DNA of 64,000 bases from the NCBI GenBank assembly GCA_027924585.1, contig BSBM01000047.1:22135501-22199500 (forward strand), written 5' to 3'. The first letter of the stretch is position 1. Each line of letters starts with the position of its first letter. The notes below the pieces were generated by a model, which saw nothing but the letters and a program-made list of their open reading frames with translations, made no database searches and had not been told where the DNA came from. The DNA comes from Larix kaempferi (lineage: Eukaryota; Streptophyta; Pinopsida; Pinales; Pinaceae). This document shows, piece by piece, positions 43,685 to 55,703 of this stretch. The translations under genes were made by a program, and so were the position numbers.

Positions 43685-43755
43685 GACAACATAGTTCAGT
43701 GGAATTGAGTGTTTTTCGAATCATAATGTCGTTGGTTCGATTCCCGCTATGGTCT
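43685..43755 (+). pseudogene. tRNA-Arg pseudogene
   Basis: It aligns end to end with the intact tRNA-Arg at 47945. It keeps the T-arm (GTTGGTTCGATTCCCGC) but has lost D-stem pairing (AGCGC to AGTTC) and anticodon-stem pairing (TTTGACTTCGGATCAAA to TTTTTCGAATCATA). It should not fold into a functional tRNA. Confidence 0.8.
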
Positions 43756-43827
43756 TTATGGTCGTTTGGATTCGGTAAAATATTCCATTTTTATGGTCGT
43801 TTGGATTCGGTAAAATATTCCATTTTT
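43756..43827. repeat. 35-bp tandem duplication
   Basis: ATGGTCGTTTGGATTCGGTA... occurs at 43758 and again at 43793, nearly identical and immediately after the tRNA pseudogene. Confidence 0.95.
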
Positions 43828-43906
43828 GAAAGGTCTCCTCACATCTCTCTTCATTTAAATATAGTCGCATTCTTTTGCAAAGAAATTGGTGGTAGTGCAA
43901 TCTTGA

Positions 43907-44150
43907 AAAATCTTAAGAATATTTTGTAGTAAATAGCTAGCTCCATGAAAAATCATACATATACAACATATTTTGTAGGAAATAGCTAGATCCATGAAAA
44001 ACCATACATATACAACATTCTCTTGACTAAAAATCTTAAAAATATTTTGTAGTAAATAGCTAGATCTATGAAAAATCATACATATACAACATATTTTGTA
44101 GTAAATAGATCCATGAAAAACCATACATATACAACATTCTTTTGACTAGG
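43907..44150. repeat. Two-level tandem repeat (about 55 bp within about 130 bp)
   Basis: Four copies of TATTTTGTAG(T/G)AAATAG...CCATGAAAAA(T/C)CATACATATACAACAT. Alternate copies are followed by TCT(C/T)TTGACTA, giving a higher-order unit of two basic repeats. Confidence 0.9.
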
Positions 44151-44495
44151 TCAATTTATTATGGTTTCATTTTTATCTAAATTTATAAGAATATTTTACT
44201 TGATATGATTTTGATTTAAATAATGCATTAGTTTTTTATAAAAATCACATTTACTTAGTTTGGCATAAAACATGTCTTCATGTATATATTTCATTTTAAA
44301 AAAGTTAGTTATGGGAGCAAATTAAGGGAATGCCAATTAACATACATGCACTTTATAAAGAGAACAAAGTTTTTGGTGGGGAGTTTTGTTTGTGAAGTTC
44401 TCTTAGCAATTACAGAATCATTAACAAATGCTTTTCATTTTTATTTTTATTTTTAATGTATATTAGAATATCATCAAGAAGTCAATTGGGTGTAG

Positions 44496-44650
44496 CTTGG
44501 GTGGTTCGGAGGAATGATTGTTACCTAGTTCACCCAAGATCAATTCTTGCAAGTGACATGTCAAGCTCCTAAATGAGCATATTGTTGTATTGGCCTTAAG
44601 CCCTAAAGAATCTAATTTACCTTGGGTATCATCCTCGAAATGAGGGAAAG
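44496..44650 (+). mobile_element. tRNA-derived SINE-like sequence
   Basis: GTAGCTTGGGTGG fits a pol III A box, and GATCAATTC about 40 bp later fits a decayed B box. A related head (GGTGGTTGGGAAGAATGATT) lies at 58030 inside an LTR element. No target duplication was found. Confidence 0.4.
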
Positions 44651-44699
44651 TACCTAGTGGGTTTCAAACTTTGGGGTGCTATATCCTATAAGGAACCTT

Positions 44700-45370
44700 A
44701 GACACTAGTACAACTCTAGTCACAATGTTTATTGAGAAATCAATGTCTCTGTTTCAAGGTAGTCATAGTACCTCATCAAGGAATGCATCCCTAAACTCTT
44801 AAAAAAAAGATAATCCTTAAGCTTGGGACCTATATCCTTTGATGATTTTAAGATATAGACTAAATATAACTATCATCCCTTTCTAAAGGATTTCAAAACA
44901 TGTAAGGATCATATATGCTTAATGGAGTTGCCTATCAAAAAACATCTCTCACTATATTTTGGTTTTCATTTCCATCTTTGATCTATTTAACGTATCTTCA
45001 TAGCTCTAAGAAGTTAATCATATACTCATCTATGGTCATATGACATAGCACTATCTCATGGAATTATTTGATCAATCATTGTACTTTGATAATAAAAAAA
45101 TACATCTACTGAAAGTGTTTCTTGAATTACTTCTAGACAATCCTTTTCTCACTAATCCTTTTAATTTGTATGAGATGTTCCCACCAAATTGAACCTCTGC
45201 CATCCAAATTGAATATGGATATTTTGGATTTCATATTTCTAGAATAGTCATGGACTTTAAAATATTTCATTATCCCCAAAAGCCAAACCTTTGCTTCCTA
45301 GTTAGAGTCTTTACCTCACCATCAAATTTAGGTGGCCTCATTTTTCTAAACTTCACCCTACAAGTCATCT
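44700..45370 (-). pseudogene. Gypsy gag relic, heavily mutated
   Basis: On the minus strand MRPPKFDGEVKTLT begins a typical plant gypsy gag domain. It continues in shifting frames as SIFNLDGRGSIWW-type sequence (aligning to ...FxLxGxAxxWW...) and similar blocks. Stops are frequent. The putative PBS at 46061-46075 would be its upstream signal. Confidence 0.5.
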
Positions 45371-46060
45371 ATGTAAGGATTCACAACAAGAGGATCATGT
45401 GCTACTCCATGATTCCTTAGAGGTAGATGCCATACTAAGAGATAATTCAAATGGCGTATATGCACAATCTTTGGAGGTCTTTATTGTGGTGATACGTGAC
45501 CTCTTATGACATATTGAACCATGCACACCTCTTTCAACATTACTTGAACACTTCCCATGGTGCAATTGTTTCTATATGTTGGTTAAACTTTGAAGCATGG
45601 CAATCTTCAACTAGTTTTGCTTATCCTAAGCCTTAATTAACCTTACATTACCTACTATATGCCTATGTAACTCTACTTTAAAAATTCTCATAGTCTCAAC
45701 CATATTAACAGGAGTGTCCTAAGCCGTTGGATTACATTCTTGCATATTCTCTCCCATGGAATCATATTCAAATTCATAGGGATTATGCACCTATTCCGTG
45801 ATCACAATTCTTTCAAACTACTAATAGATTATATACTCAGACTCTTTCTCTCTTGAAAAAGCTTTCTAGAACTCTAATATTGCTCAACTGTATGGGAATG
45901 ATCAAAGTTATGTGCCTTCTAAGTTCATTTACTTGTTCATGGCTTTTCTTCATTTCCTAATCACCGTGGTTAAATATCAGTTTACTCATGGCTTGATCTG
46001 TGTACTAGTATGACTTCTCTATATTTATTTCCCATAACAACCCCTATTGTTGTAACATGA

Positions 46061-46075
46061 GCTCTAATAATACCA
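46061..46075 (-). other. Possible decayed PBS of the minus-strand gypsy relic
   Basis: The minus strand reads TGGTATTATTAGAGC, i.e. the TGGTATCAGAGC PBS with a small insertion. An LTR would lie to its right, but its borders were not found. Confidence 0.4.
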
Positions 46076-46079
46076 CTAT

Positions 46080-47720
46080 CATGTACCCAAACCCATATAA
46101 CATTGCTTTCTGAGTACACTTTCTTCTCTCTTTAAGTTCATGGTTGAATCTAGCATGCAATCCTTTATTGCACATTGCTTTGATCAAAACTAATGATCCT
46201 AGAGAATCGCCTTCATTCCTTTCAAACCTTATTAGGCCATGATGTGGCTTTTACATGTTATTTAAACTTACATTTTCATGGATGTAAGCCTTACTATGCA
46301 TTTCAATTCTGCCATGCAGTAGCCTCTAGTTGGATGTTGTGTCTGCCTGGGGTAAACCATGATCATCTCCATGGTGAGTGCATTCCCAAAATTAGATTTA
46401 AGTTACAATCAACAAAAAACATCATTGTGGATCTAAAAGGGTCCTCTCCTCCCATGTGCTACTTTATACCTCTTACCAATCCTAGAGCATCAAGTGTCCT
46501 CATCCTAGCATTGAAAAAAGGGAGTAAATAATATTCACTTTCACATAAGTTTAAATATTAGCTACATATCTTAAAATCAGTGGATGACCTAGATCCAAGT
46601 GGATCATAAGAACCCTACAATATGAGTGCAAAAGTTATAAATCCACAATAACAAAATGATGACACATGTCCATACAACTTAATTGCAAATAATGCTCAAC
46701 TAACTACTCCTCTTAAACAGCTCCAGGAAATCTTACAACTATTGGACTGATTTATGGTACTCTTCCTCATTGCCCCACAAAAATCAAGAAAGTGTACTCC
46801 TTCATTGTGCTATAGTGCCTTAGAGTACCCTCTCCTAAAGTGCTCTACAAATTGTGTAGAAAGAGCGCACCCCTTGGCCTCCCTATTGGCAAGGAGTATT
46901 CTTTGAGCAACAATTACTAGGATTCCATGGATTTCTATGTGCTAGGACTCTACACTCACATACAACATTTGATCCCCATCCAAGATCCACACTTTTGCTC
47001 CCTTTCCCAGGGTTTGCATTTTAGGTTATTTTCTTATATAACTTTCTAGTTTATGGGGTATGCTTCATGGTCCATTATTTATTGTTGAAAGGAAGGGTGC
47101 ACTCAACTGATGCTTCCATAATTTCATGAAAGACCTGCCCAACTAACCTCTTCTATGCATTTAATGATTGGGTAATTGAGTCAAAGATAGTAGATTGCCT
47201 CATTAAAACAAATGATGGAAGGGAAATAAGTTGTAAGACAAACATATTGAATTATAGGATTCACATTCCCTTCCCCTCTGGTAGGATCGTAACCTTTCTT
47301 ATTCTCATACCTTGCCCAACTGACTTGGACAATTTTATATTAAATTTCACATGAATATTTACATAGCCTGAAATCATCATGACAAGCCTAACTTATGGTT
47401 CTTTTAAACAAATATTTTACATGATACATACCAATATATTGATTAGTAAGACCTCCGCCTTAAACTCCATAAAAAAAATCCATACTAACATATTTACATC
47501 ATTTACATATTATGATTCAATTACATACTTCAATAACACCTTCATGTAAAAACTAAAATATTACAAAAAAAATATAATCTTCCATATCCCATATTTCTAT
47601 TTTATTTTTTCAAAAGCCTTTGCAATGAACACAAACTATAAAAAAATTTTAGATAGAGTAAAGTAAAATAATGCAGATGCTTGGTACTTTATAAATTCAA
47701 TGTAATCATGAAATATTAGA
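46080..47720. other. No gene recognised
   Basis: Moderately AT-rich, perhaps partly old LTR of the relic to the left. The 112-codon ORF at 46193-46531 is unrecognised. Confidence 0.4.
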
Positions 47721-47729
47721 GATGAAATG

Positions 47730-47944
47730 ATACATTCGTCCCACCAAAATGTTGTTATCATTATTAAACATTCATTTTTTTTTTATGGAATTTACAGGGA
47801 ATATATATACGTTTAGATTTAACATTTTATTTAGAACTTCGAAATGTACATGCAGATAGATGACGTAATATTCATGCAGAATGAACTCTTGTGTGGTATG
47901 ATAGAATTGAACTAACATTTTAATCCACACAAAGAATTACCAAT
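47730..47944 (+). promoter_or_regulatory. Conserved 5' flank of tRNA-Arg
   Basis: AT-rich upstream region shared with the pseudogene copy. CAA at 47941-47943, just before the gene, fits the plant tRNA upstream CAA motif for pol III initiation. Confidence 0.45.
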
Positions 47945-48018
47945 GACCGCATAGCGCAGTGGATTAGCGCGTTTGACTTCGGATCAAAAGGTCGTGGGTT
48001 CGACTCCCACTGTGGTCG
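47945..48018 (+). tRNA. tRNA-Arg (UCG anticodon)
   Basis: The 74-nt cloverleaf is complete. The acceptor stem is GACCGCA with TGTGGTC (one G-T pair) and discriminator G. The D-stem is GCGC/GCGC. The anticodon stem is TTTGA/TCAAA with loop CTTCGGA (anticodon TCG, decoding CGA). The T-stem is GTGGG/CCCAC with loop TTCGACT. The B box GGTTCGACTCC is perfect. There is no intron. T runs from 48034 provide a pol III terminator. It delivers arginine during cytosolic translation. All stems are intact, so it is probably functional. Confidence 0.97.
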
Positions 48019-48033
48019 TTCGACTTGCATAAA

Positions 48034-48047
48034 TTTTGTTTTTTTGG
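48034..48047 (+). terminator. Pol III terminator of tRNA-Arg
   Basis: TTTT at 48034-48037 followed by a longer T run to 48047, 16 bp after the tRNA end. Confidence 0.8.
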
Positions 48048-48151
48048 AGGGTTCAATTTTTTTATTGGAGGGTTCAATTTTTGGGAAATATTAAAGAAAA
48101 TGGCACTTCTATCACTGCACGATTTCAAGGAGCCGAGCCTAGAGCCACATG

Positions 48152-48443
48152 GCAGGAGCCGAGCTTTCTTTTTTTTTACCATGGGAATAGAAACCTCCCA
48201 AGGGTATATCCAACAACCCGCAAGCCAGATATATCAGAAACTTGTGACTCAGCAGGGGCCGAGACGTCCCGAGACCCTTTATCCCAAGGGAGAGCCTCTA
48301 TCCCAGGGGTCGCCTACCCTTCGAGCCTTGTCACAGCGGGCCAATGAGCAACCCTACCCGCCGTCGGTTTTGAACCTGTGACCTCCTCAGAGATAACACA
48401 TGTTCTTAACCATTAGGCCCACTCAGGTGCAGGAGCCGAGCTT
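48152..48443 (-). mobile_element. Full-length tRNA-derived SINE, perfect 15-bp TSD
   Basis: GCAGGAGCCGAGCTT occurs at 48152-48166 and 48429-48443. Between them the minus strand reads ACCTGAGTGGGCCTAATGGT (A-box region), AGGTTCAAAACC (perfect B box, 48366-48376 on the plus strand), a GC-rich body of about 170 bp and an A tail (48170-48178). The element is 262 bp. Unmutated TSDs and retained CpGs suggest a fairly recent insertion, about 150 bp downstream of tRNA-Arg. Confidence 0.92.
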
Positions 48444-48539
48444 CCTAAACACGAGGCCAGGGAGTAGCTAAGGGACACCTCCACCGAGAAAGCTTACGCA
48501 GAGCATGCAAGATCACTTTATAACTCTAACCTTTCTTCG

Positions 48540-48720
48540 CGTATATAATAATGATTGATATTTATATTTATATTATTAATTATATAAATATAGTATATTT
48601 ATTTATATTATTATTATTAATTATTAATTTCCTATTATTGTAATCCATTTATTTATATTTATTTTATTATTTATTTATATCTATCATTTAGAAATAATTA
48701 TATTTATTAATTGTTAATTT
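48540..48720. repeat. AT-rich TTATTTATATTA simple repeat
   Basis: Irregular repeats of TATTTATATTATTATTAATTA. Confidence 0.8.
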
Positions 48721-48850
48721 TTGCTAGCTCAGTGAGTTAAGGTGTGGGTCTTGTCAGCAAGGCGACCCGAGTTCAATTCCCCTTAGGGATGACTTAGTTG
48801 GGAGGTGACACCCACCTAGGTGCGATCCTCGAGTGATTTTGACAATGTTA
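48721..48850 (+). mobile_element. Second tRNA-derived SINE head
   Basis: CTAGCTCAGTGAGTTAAGG (A-box/D-arm-like) and GAGTTCAATTCCCC (B box) have the spacing of a tRNA. A body of about 60 bp follows (GGTGACACCCACCTAGGTGC). It is a different family from the 48152-48443 SINE. No TSD was identified. Confidence 0.6.
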
Positions 48851-49009
48851 TTTTTTATTTTTCTTTAATACATTTTTTCTTAATATTTATTGGATTTGAG
48901 CTATTAATTAGACTTTTTTTTTATCATTGAACATAATACAAAAAATTGAAAAATAAAATAAAATACCATCCACATAGTATTACTTACCAAATTGATTGAG
49001 CTGACAATG

Positions 49010-49125
49010 TACTGTCATTTCCTTTTTTTTTTATGAAGCTATCTCAGAATTCCTCCATCACCCCATGTGTTGTCATTTTGTTTTTCCTTAGCCATGCAGC
49101 TATCTCAGAATTCCTCAATCATGCT
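49010..49125. repeat. Tandem duplication of about 75 bp
   Basis: GCTATCTCAGAATTCCTC(C/A)ATCA and its upstream TGTCATTT(C/T)..TTTTT occur twice in direct succession. Confidence 0.75.
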
Positions 49126-50999
49126 AGATATTTGTTTTTCAATGGTATTCAATCTGCGGTCCTCCAAGTCGGCCAAGTGATTCTCTATAAAAAGTTTAAA
49201 ACCATGTTATGAAGCTAATGCTAGGCTAATAACCATATTTTATATACTTGTGGGAGGGCACTCCGAGTTAGACAGTGATACCAAGTATGGAAGCATTGGT
49301 ATTTTTGAAGAAGTGTGGGCGTGGATACATGAAGTTGAAGAGCATACAAAGGTTGGAGCATCAACAAAGATTCTACAGTTATAGGTCAATGGATACTCTG
49401 TATTGTTGCTTGCAATGGGCATGGACACTAGAACAAGCAGTGGCCTATGATAGTCTACATCGATACAATATCACACAGTCAATTGAAATCCTCTTTCAAG
49501 TGAACCTCATTTGCTAATAATGCATAAAAGGAAACGACATTGTTATGTAATTACTAGTTTCATAAGTTACATCTATGCAGTATCCTGGTTTTGTCTACAG
49601 ATTTCCCTTGTATAACTGGAAGTCCTTCTAGATTTGTAGACGAAGATAGATGGACAATACCGTATAAGCCCCACATCTGCTCATGCGCTGCTTTTTACCC
49701 TTTTTCAACCAGGAAGTTCATGCGTTGCTTTATATTTTGCTATTGTTCTCAAGCTACGTATTACGAGTTAGTAGGGACTCTATAAACTTAAGATGTCATC
49801 TATTCCTTTACCCTACGGATAAGTTAATGAGCTATGTAGCTCTGTATATTTTCAAGCTTGGCATTATGTTCTAGTGATTGAGCTAGAACAAAATCCCTTC
49901 AGAGGATCCAGGAGGTCTTTTCCTACTCAGGTAAATAATTTTATGTCTTCATGCCATGCTCTATCATTGCCTCTAATTATATTCCATGTTGTAAATGAAA
50001 AGTGTATTTTTAAATGGTAGTTATGTTTCAGTGCAACTAAACCTATTTGTCTACCCCTCTCCAGCATTCATTTTTGTGTAAATGGTGCATGTCTTATAGT
50101 TGGAGGTTGTATACCATATGATTAATGCCCATGTGCTTTGCCTGCAGCTTCAGTTTCATATCTATAGAGACAATTTATAATTATGATAGAAAATAAACAA
50201 ATTTAAGTTTGAGCTCAGTGCAAAGCATGTGAGTATCATCCCATAACATGAAAAGTTGATAACCTGAATTCTTGGTGTGATTAATTTTCTCTTTGCCTTC
50301 CATCCACAGGAACAAAATATTTCTCACCTATTTTGTCCTATTGACTTGAATCACGAATGTTGCAAGAGAAGAGAGACATGGGTGCTACACATTCTACATA
50401 TCAATGATTTGAGAATTTTAGGAATTTCCTTGTGGCAATAGATGATTTAAGGCTGCCAACTTTTGAAGCTTATGATTTGGAGCAAGGAGGGTTACTTGGC
50501 CTTTTTATATTGATGTTGCATGTATTTCATCATTTGTTTTGTTTTCTCAGCATTCTGCTGTGTGGCAAGACAATATAGTGACTATTATAGTATGTCTCTT
50601 AAAGTCTTTTAAATAATTTTATGATTCGAATAATGGAGTAGAAACTCAGTCCCTGTGGAAACAAGGGAAAGCCACATGCATCTGTAATGAAATTAAGACC
50701 ATTGTTCAAGGTAGCTCTCCTAAAAAATCTTTCAACACCAGATTAAAATAAAAAGTGGAAGCCATCCACAGAAAAGATGGCTGCTTCCAGATCCAAAAAA
50801 TTGTCCAACTTCATATCATCAACTTGTACATCAATCTCCTGGACTGAATGGTCAAAAACTGTGAAATTGCCTCTGAGACCTACTGATGGCAAGACTAATG
50901 TTTCCTCAGACCAAACATTTGATCCTGAAAGTATTTTATCAAATCATGTTATGTCAAGTATGAGTAGGATTTAAAGGAAATAAAGTTATTAAGCATTCC
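49126..50999. other. Moderately AT-rich, no gene identified
   Basis: Small frames such as 49275-49517 and 50777-50974 (containing SKKLSNFISSTCTSISWTEW) look somewhat protein-like, and several CAG/GTAA splice-like signals occur. No family could be recognised. It may hold remnants of a host gene. Confidence 0.35.
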
Positions 51000-52955
51000 T
51001 TTGAGGGGTAATGTAACTTATTTTATGGTGAATCATTAAGAAACATGAATTTGATGCTCATGATTTAAGGTTTTTGTTTTTCTCTTGGATTCAACATCAG
51101 CATGGATACAACACATTGGGCAAAAAAAGTGATGATTTTATGTTTTTCTTGAAAACTTTTATTTTTATAACTTTTGCCGCCACCCAACCTTCTTATGTGG
51201 TTCGTAGGAGAATTTGGATGGATATCCTAATCTAAGTGAATACTAACTCAATATTTGGTGAGATGAGATATATTTGGCAATCACTTTGTACAAAATATTT
51301 AGTCTCAGTCTTTATTTAACTTGTCTGTGCATAATTTTCCATATCAATTCATTATAGTAAGGTGAGCTGATTATTTTTTTTAGAATTTTATTTTCTATAA
51401 CTTTTCCCACCATCTAACTCATTATGTCATTAGTAGGAGAAGTTGGATGGATATTCAATATAAGTGAATAATAATTATGTGTTTGGTTTAATGACAAAAA
51501 AGTGATGGATATTCAATCTAAGTGAATAATAATTCTGTGTTTGGTTTAATGACAAAAACGTGAGTGTTCTATCTCGTTAATTTTAACATGACTTCAATAC
51601 AAATTTTAAACATATCCATTTTGTGTAATTTCATCCTCATCATCTAATCCTAATACATATCTTTTTTTCCCACACCTATAGCTATATATTATATATATCT
51701 TTTTTTCCCACACTTAACCCTCACATGCTCCCCATATGGTGCACAAGGAGGCTCTATAGGTCACTAATGTAGTTACAAGACTATATCATTGTTGTTAGTG
51801 TGTAGAAGCTATATAGCTCACACACTTACACATTACAAAATGTAGATAATATAGAACTAACTAGCACAACCACTTAACTTGTGACTGGTGAACACCGATA
51901 GGTCACAAGTTAAGTGCCACGAACAAGTTACTTTTTCATTGGCTCGGAATTGATTTAATGAATATCATGTAACTTAATGAAACACTAGAGAGACAGTCTT
52001 ACTATCAACTTTGCACTGATATTGACATAGCTCTTTTGAATGCAGCTTGGAATTAACATAGTGCCCGTGCTTACTCTTGTCCAAGCCTGAAGAGGGCGGG
52101 GCATATACCTTCAATCTTCTTTCTCTTTTTGAATTAATCCTCTCAATTTACTTTTGTAAGGTTGGTTGTTGATGTTTCCTATCATAGTTCAATCTGTTTC
52201 TTTCTTCTTTTTAATGTTATGTAAGGAAAGCCTTTGAGGGGATATTCAGATTGAATTTGTTGTATACAAGATTTGATTTTTGTATTTAGGGGAAGTAAGC
52301 TCTGTTGAGGTGCATAAAGAATTGACTTACAATTTTAAGTATTTAAATTGTATTGTTTAAAATGTAATTTTAACCATTCAAATAAATTCAAAGTTATAAT
52401 AATTAATCTAAAATTTCAATATGTAAATGTTAATATCATAATTTTAAGTTAAGATCAAATTTTCAACCATATTTTATTTACATTAAAAGATAACTCACAC
52501 TATAGAAAAAAAACATCATATTTTTATAAAACTTTAATATAAATAATATTAAAAAAGAGAAAAATTCAAATAATTAATATTATCAAATTAAGATTTCATA
52601 AAAAAAACTGTCCTATATTATTTCAAAATAAGTAGTATGCATTAATAATCTTATACACATATTATATTAATATCTATATTATTATCACTTAAAAACAAAA
52701 ACAAAAATATAAATCAACATTTTTTCTAATGGATTATATAAATGATTAATCTCTTACAATTTATTTGATACTATATACTTATATTTTATCCTTATAAAAA
52801 TAATAATAATTATCAATCTTATTTTTTTTTATAAAGTATCTTTTTTCAGTATTAATATTACCATCACATATTTTACTTAACAAATGATAATATAAAAAAA
52901 CGATAACAATGATTTTGATTGCTTTATATTTGTTTCAACACATTGTCAAATCACT
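51000..52955. other. AT-rich, no gene seen
   Basis: Includes a direct duplication (GTGAATAATAATT(A/C)TGTGTTTGG near 51463 and 51520) and a hairpin (AACTTGTGAC/GTCACAAGTT, about 51877-51912). Confidence 0.5.
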
Positions 52956-53819
52956 AATTTTAAATTTCTTAATTTTTTTTTTAACAAGAACGGTTATGGA
53001 ATTTATATTAAAAAGGAGTTTATAAATAATACAGATAGAGAGTTTCTGGTTTTCCTCTATGAGGGACCAAAATTCAAGTTTTTCTTTCCTGCTTCACTAC
53101 TTCTCTTAACTTTAAAAAGTCTAAGGCTATAGCTGTAGATCTTTACAAATTGTCCCAAGATAAACTTGCAGAAGCAATACATTACAAAATTTGGATTTGG
53201 AATCGGTGCGTGTGAGTGAGTGTAGTTAGGTGAGGTGAGGCCATGTGATGGCATTAAATGCCTCCATCGGCCCTCGAAACTAGAGACAGGTGTTTGCATG
53301 CGATTATGGGGATCACCGCGTCCAAATATGGCAAGGGAAAGGTGGTAAGAGGGTCAAGGAGTGGGGGAGAGGGCACCCCTAGGGAGGATAGGGTTAGGGG
53401 ACCCAACAAGGAAGAGGGAGTTCATCATCTTGGGCTAAGAATCCATAATTTAGGAGCATACCTTTATTGGCCATTTCATCGGCATGTTAATTGTTTGAGC
53501 GGAGAACATGGAGAAAAATGAGAGAATTGAAGTCTCTGCTGGTGAATTTGAGAATGTGTTGATACTTACTTGAAGGAGTGGAGCATTTTTTGATGATATT
53601 GCGAGCTTCTCGGACTACCAGAAGAGAATCCCCAACGACTATCAGATCTTTTCTCCCGGCATTGATGGTGATTTCTAGACCTTTAAGTAAGGCTAGCCAT
53701 TCAGCATCATTATTGGTCTTGTTTCCAATTCCCCAAGCATTATCATTCATTCTGATTCCCCGGTGTCAAAAATGACCCCTCTCGCACCTGCCAACCCAGA
53801 AATTTTAAATTTCTTAATT
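52956..53819 (-). mobile_element. 5'-truncated LINE with 19-bp TSD
   Basis: AATTTTAAATTTCTTAATT is present at both ends (52956-52974 and 53801-53819). On the minus strand the insert starts abruptly at 53800 inside an RNase H domain and ends in an A run (about 52975-52984). Hence it is a LINE copy cut short at its 5' end during target-primed reverse transcription. About 825 bp remain. Confidence 0.92.
53400..53800 (-). pseudogene. LINE ORF2 C-terminal RNase H domain
   Basis: The frame reads AWGIGNKTNNDAEWLALLKG and DLIVVGDSLLVVREARNII, ending LHVLRSNN and a stop at 53487. After the stop the same frame resumes as HADEMANKGMLLNYGFLAQD. This is the RNase H fold (RVT_3 type) found at the end of many plant LINE ORF2 proteins. 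The Glu of NNDAE and the Asp of GDS, metal-binding residues, are kept. The first catalytic block is degenerate. The enzyme would remove RNA from the RNA-DNA hybrid during integration. It is truncated and inactive. Confidence 0.82.
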
Positions 53820-55703
53820 GCAAATTAGAATTTTCAAATTTTTATGTTATTTTTGTTAAATTTTTTTGACAGAATGTAGAAGAAAAGTACTTAGTCACGA
53901 TAACGTAAGTATTATTTTTGAAAATGATTTAAATAAATATATTAATTTTAAAAAGTGATTAAATTGGATTAATTTAAAATATTAATATAAAATATATTAA
54001 AAATTAAAATATATTATTTGGTGATTTGTTTTTATTAAAAATCACATGTTAATATTGTAAATAAATGATTATTTTGTTTTCAATTTTTTTAACTTTTTAT
54101 TTTAAGTAAAAATATAGAGTATATAAAATTACTTCAAAAAATTACTCCATAATTAGTTTGAGTATTGTGTCTATGGAAAAATTTCAAAATCTAGATAATT
54201 ATGAAACATTGAATTCAAATATATATCATATAAAACACCCAAATATACATCATATAAGACGAATAAAACATTTAGCGTGACTCCAATATTAACAAAATTT
54301 TACTAACTCTAAACATATTATATAAGCTAAAAGTTTCTAACATAATCTTTTTTCAAAAAACCATTTTTTCAAAAAAAAATATTCATTGATTGATGAATTA
54401 TAACTTTCTTAGAGATTTAGAAGTACTATCAATATTTTTTTATATTAAGATAATTTTATTAATCAAATAAAATTATTAATATAAATATCAATGCATTAAT
54501 ATTTATTATTTTTATTAATACTTTATAAGGTAGGGATTAAGCTACATGCAACTCTTGCTTTTATAATAATAACAAGGGAAAGTTGCGTTGCAGCCTGCCA
54601 AAAAGATGTCGAAGTGAAACACGATATCATGCATAGCACTAACTAATCAGCGAATATGTTGTCAACACAATTTAGGCACGTGGTATCCGAGATTTATTGG
54701 ATAGTGCTTTGATTATCTCCTATCCCATCACATTTCCAAGGACCTCTTCACCTATACGCATCTCAAAATGTTTATGCTATGGGTATAAATCAGTTTGTTT
54801 TGTGTCATTCTATGTCACCTGCACAATCTTGAAGAAAAGAAGTTATCAATTGATCCATAAGAATTATAGCCATTGAAGCAAACTAAATTATCAATTGATT
54901 GATAGCAATAGCCATTGAAGTGAATTGAAATATCAATCGATCGAAGAATAATAAATACCAGAAGAAAGCATGGATTGTGAGAAGGCTGAGAAAGCATTGA
55001 TCTTGTTTTTCTGTTGGCAATGCAGTGCGGATTCAAATCCAAACCAAGTATATATATACACAAAGTGTCAAATTAAGCATGATATTGACAATTATGTATT
55101 CCTTTGGATTTGCCCCATTGTTAGTGTTCATTTGGTTTCGCTTGTTTTTCCTTGGTCACGAGTTTGATCATTGGTTTTTGCAAATGGATTTTGTTTGATT
55201 AGATGGATTTAGATAGAGCAAGATGAATTATTTTGTAGTCTAGGTAAATGCAAGCCCACTAAAAATTGCAACGACCATTTCAGGGATTGGGTGGGTTCTT
55301 CCTTCCTTAAAATATTTTCCCAACTGCAGAGGACGACAAATTGTCATCTTGGGAATGATACAATGCCTTGTATGTTATCAAGGTCTCAAGAATGTTACAT
55401 TGCCATGTATGTAGTTAGAACCGATTAATGTTATATATAGAATTTAAGTGGAGGAAGTTAAATTATGTATATTTTATAAATTTTATTAATACATCTTTTA
55501 TTATGTAAATGGATAATAAAAAGTGTGAACATCTTAAAGTACCTACAAGTGAAAAAATCATTTATACATCTTAAAGTATCTTTGAAACTCAAACACCTGC
55601 ACAACATATCACAAAATAACTGAGTCACATATAGGATATAAACCACATCAAGACAACATGCACCATCAATAGGGGGCCTTCTATAAGCTTGGTTGCTTGT
55701 GAT
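53820..55703. other. AT-rich, no gene recognised
   Basis: At 54840-54950 the strings ATCAATTGAT and ATAGCCATTGAAG recur about every 50 bp as a degenerate tandem repeat. Nothing coding is recognised. Confidence 0.5.

Noticed and set aside
44496-44560. Possible tRNA gene
   Set aside because: A- and B-box-like blocks occur but no acceptor or T-stem pairing, so a SINE-type relic is more likely.
48724-48790. Possible tRNA gene with an AGCTCAG D-arm
   Set aside because: No closing acceptor stem; the sequence continues into a SINE-like body.
54681-54694. TGGTATCCGAGATT as a primer binding site
   Set aside because: No LTR end (CA) lies directly before it and no retroelement coding follows.
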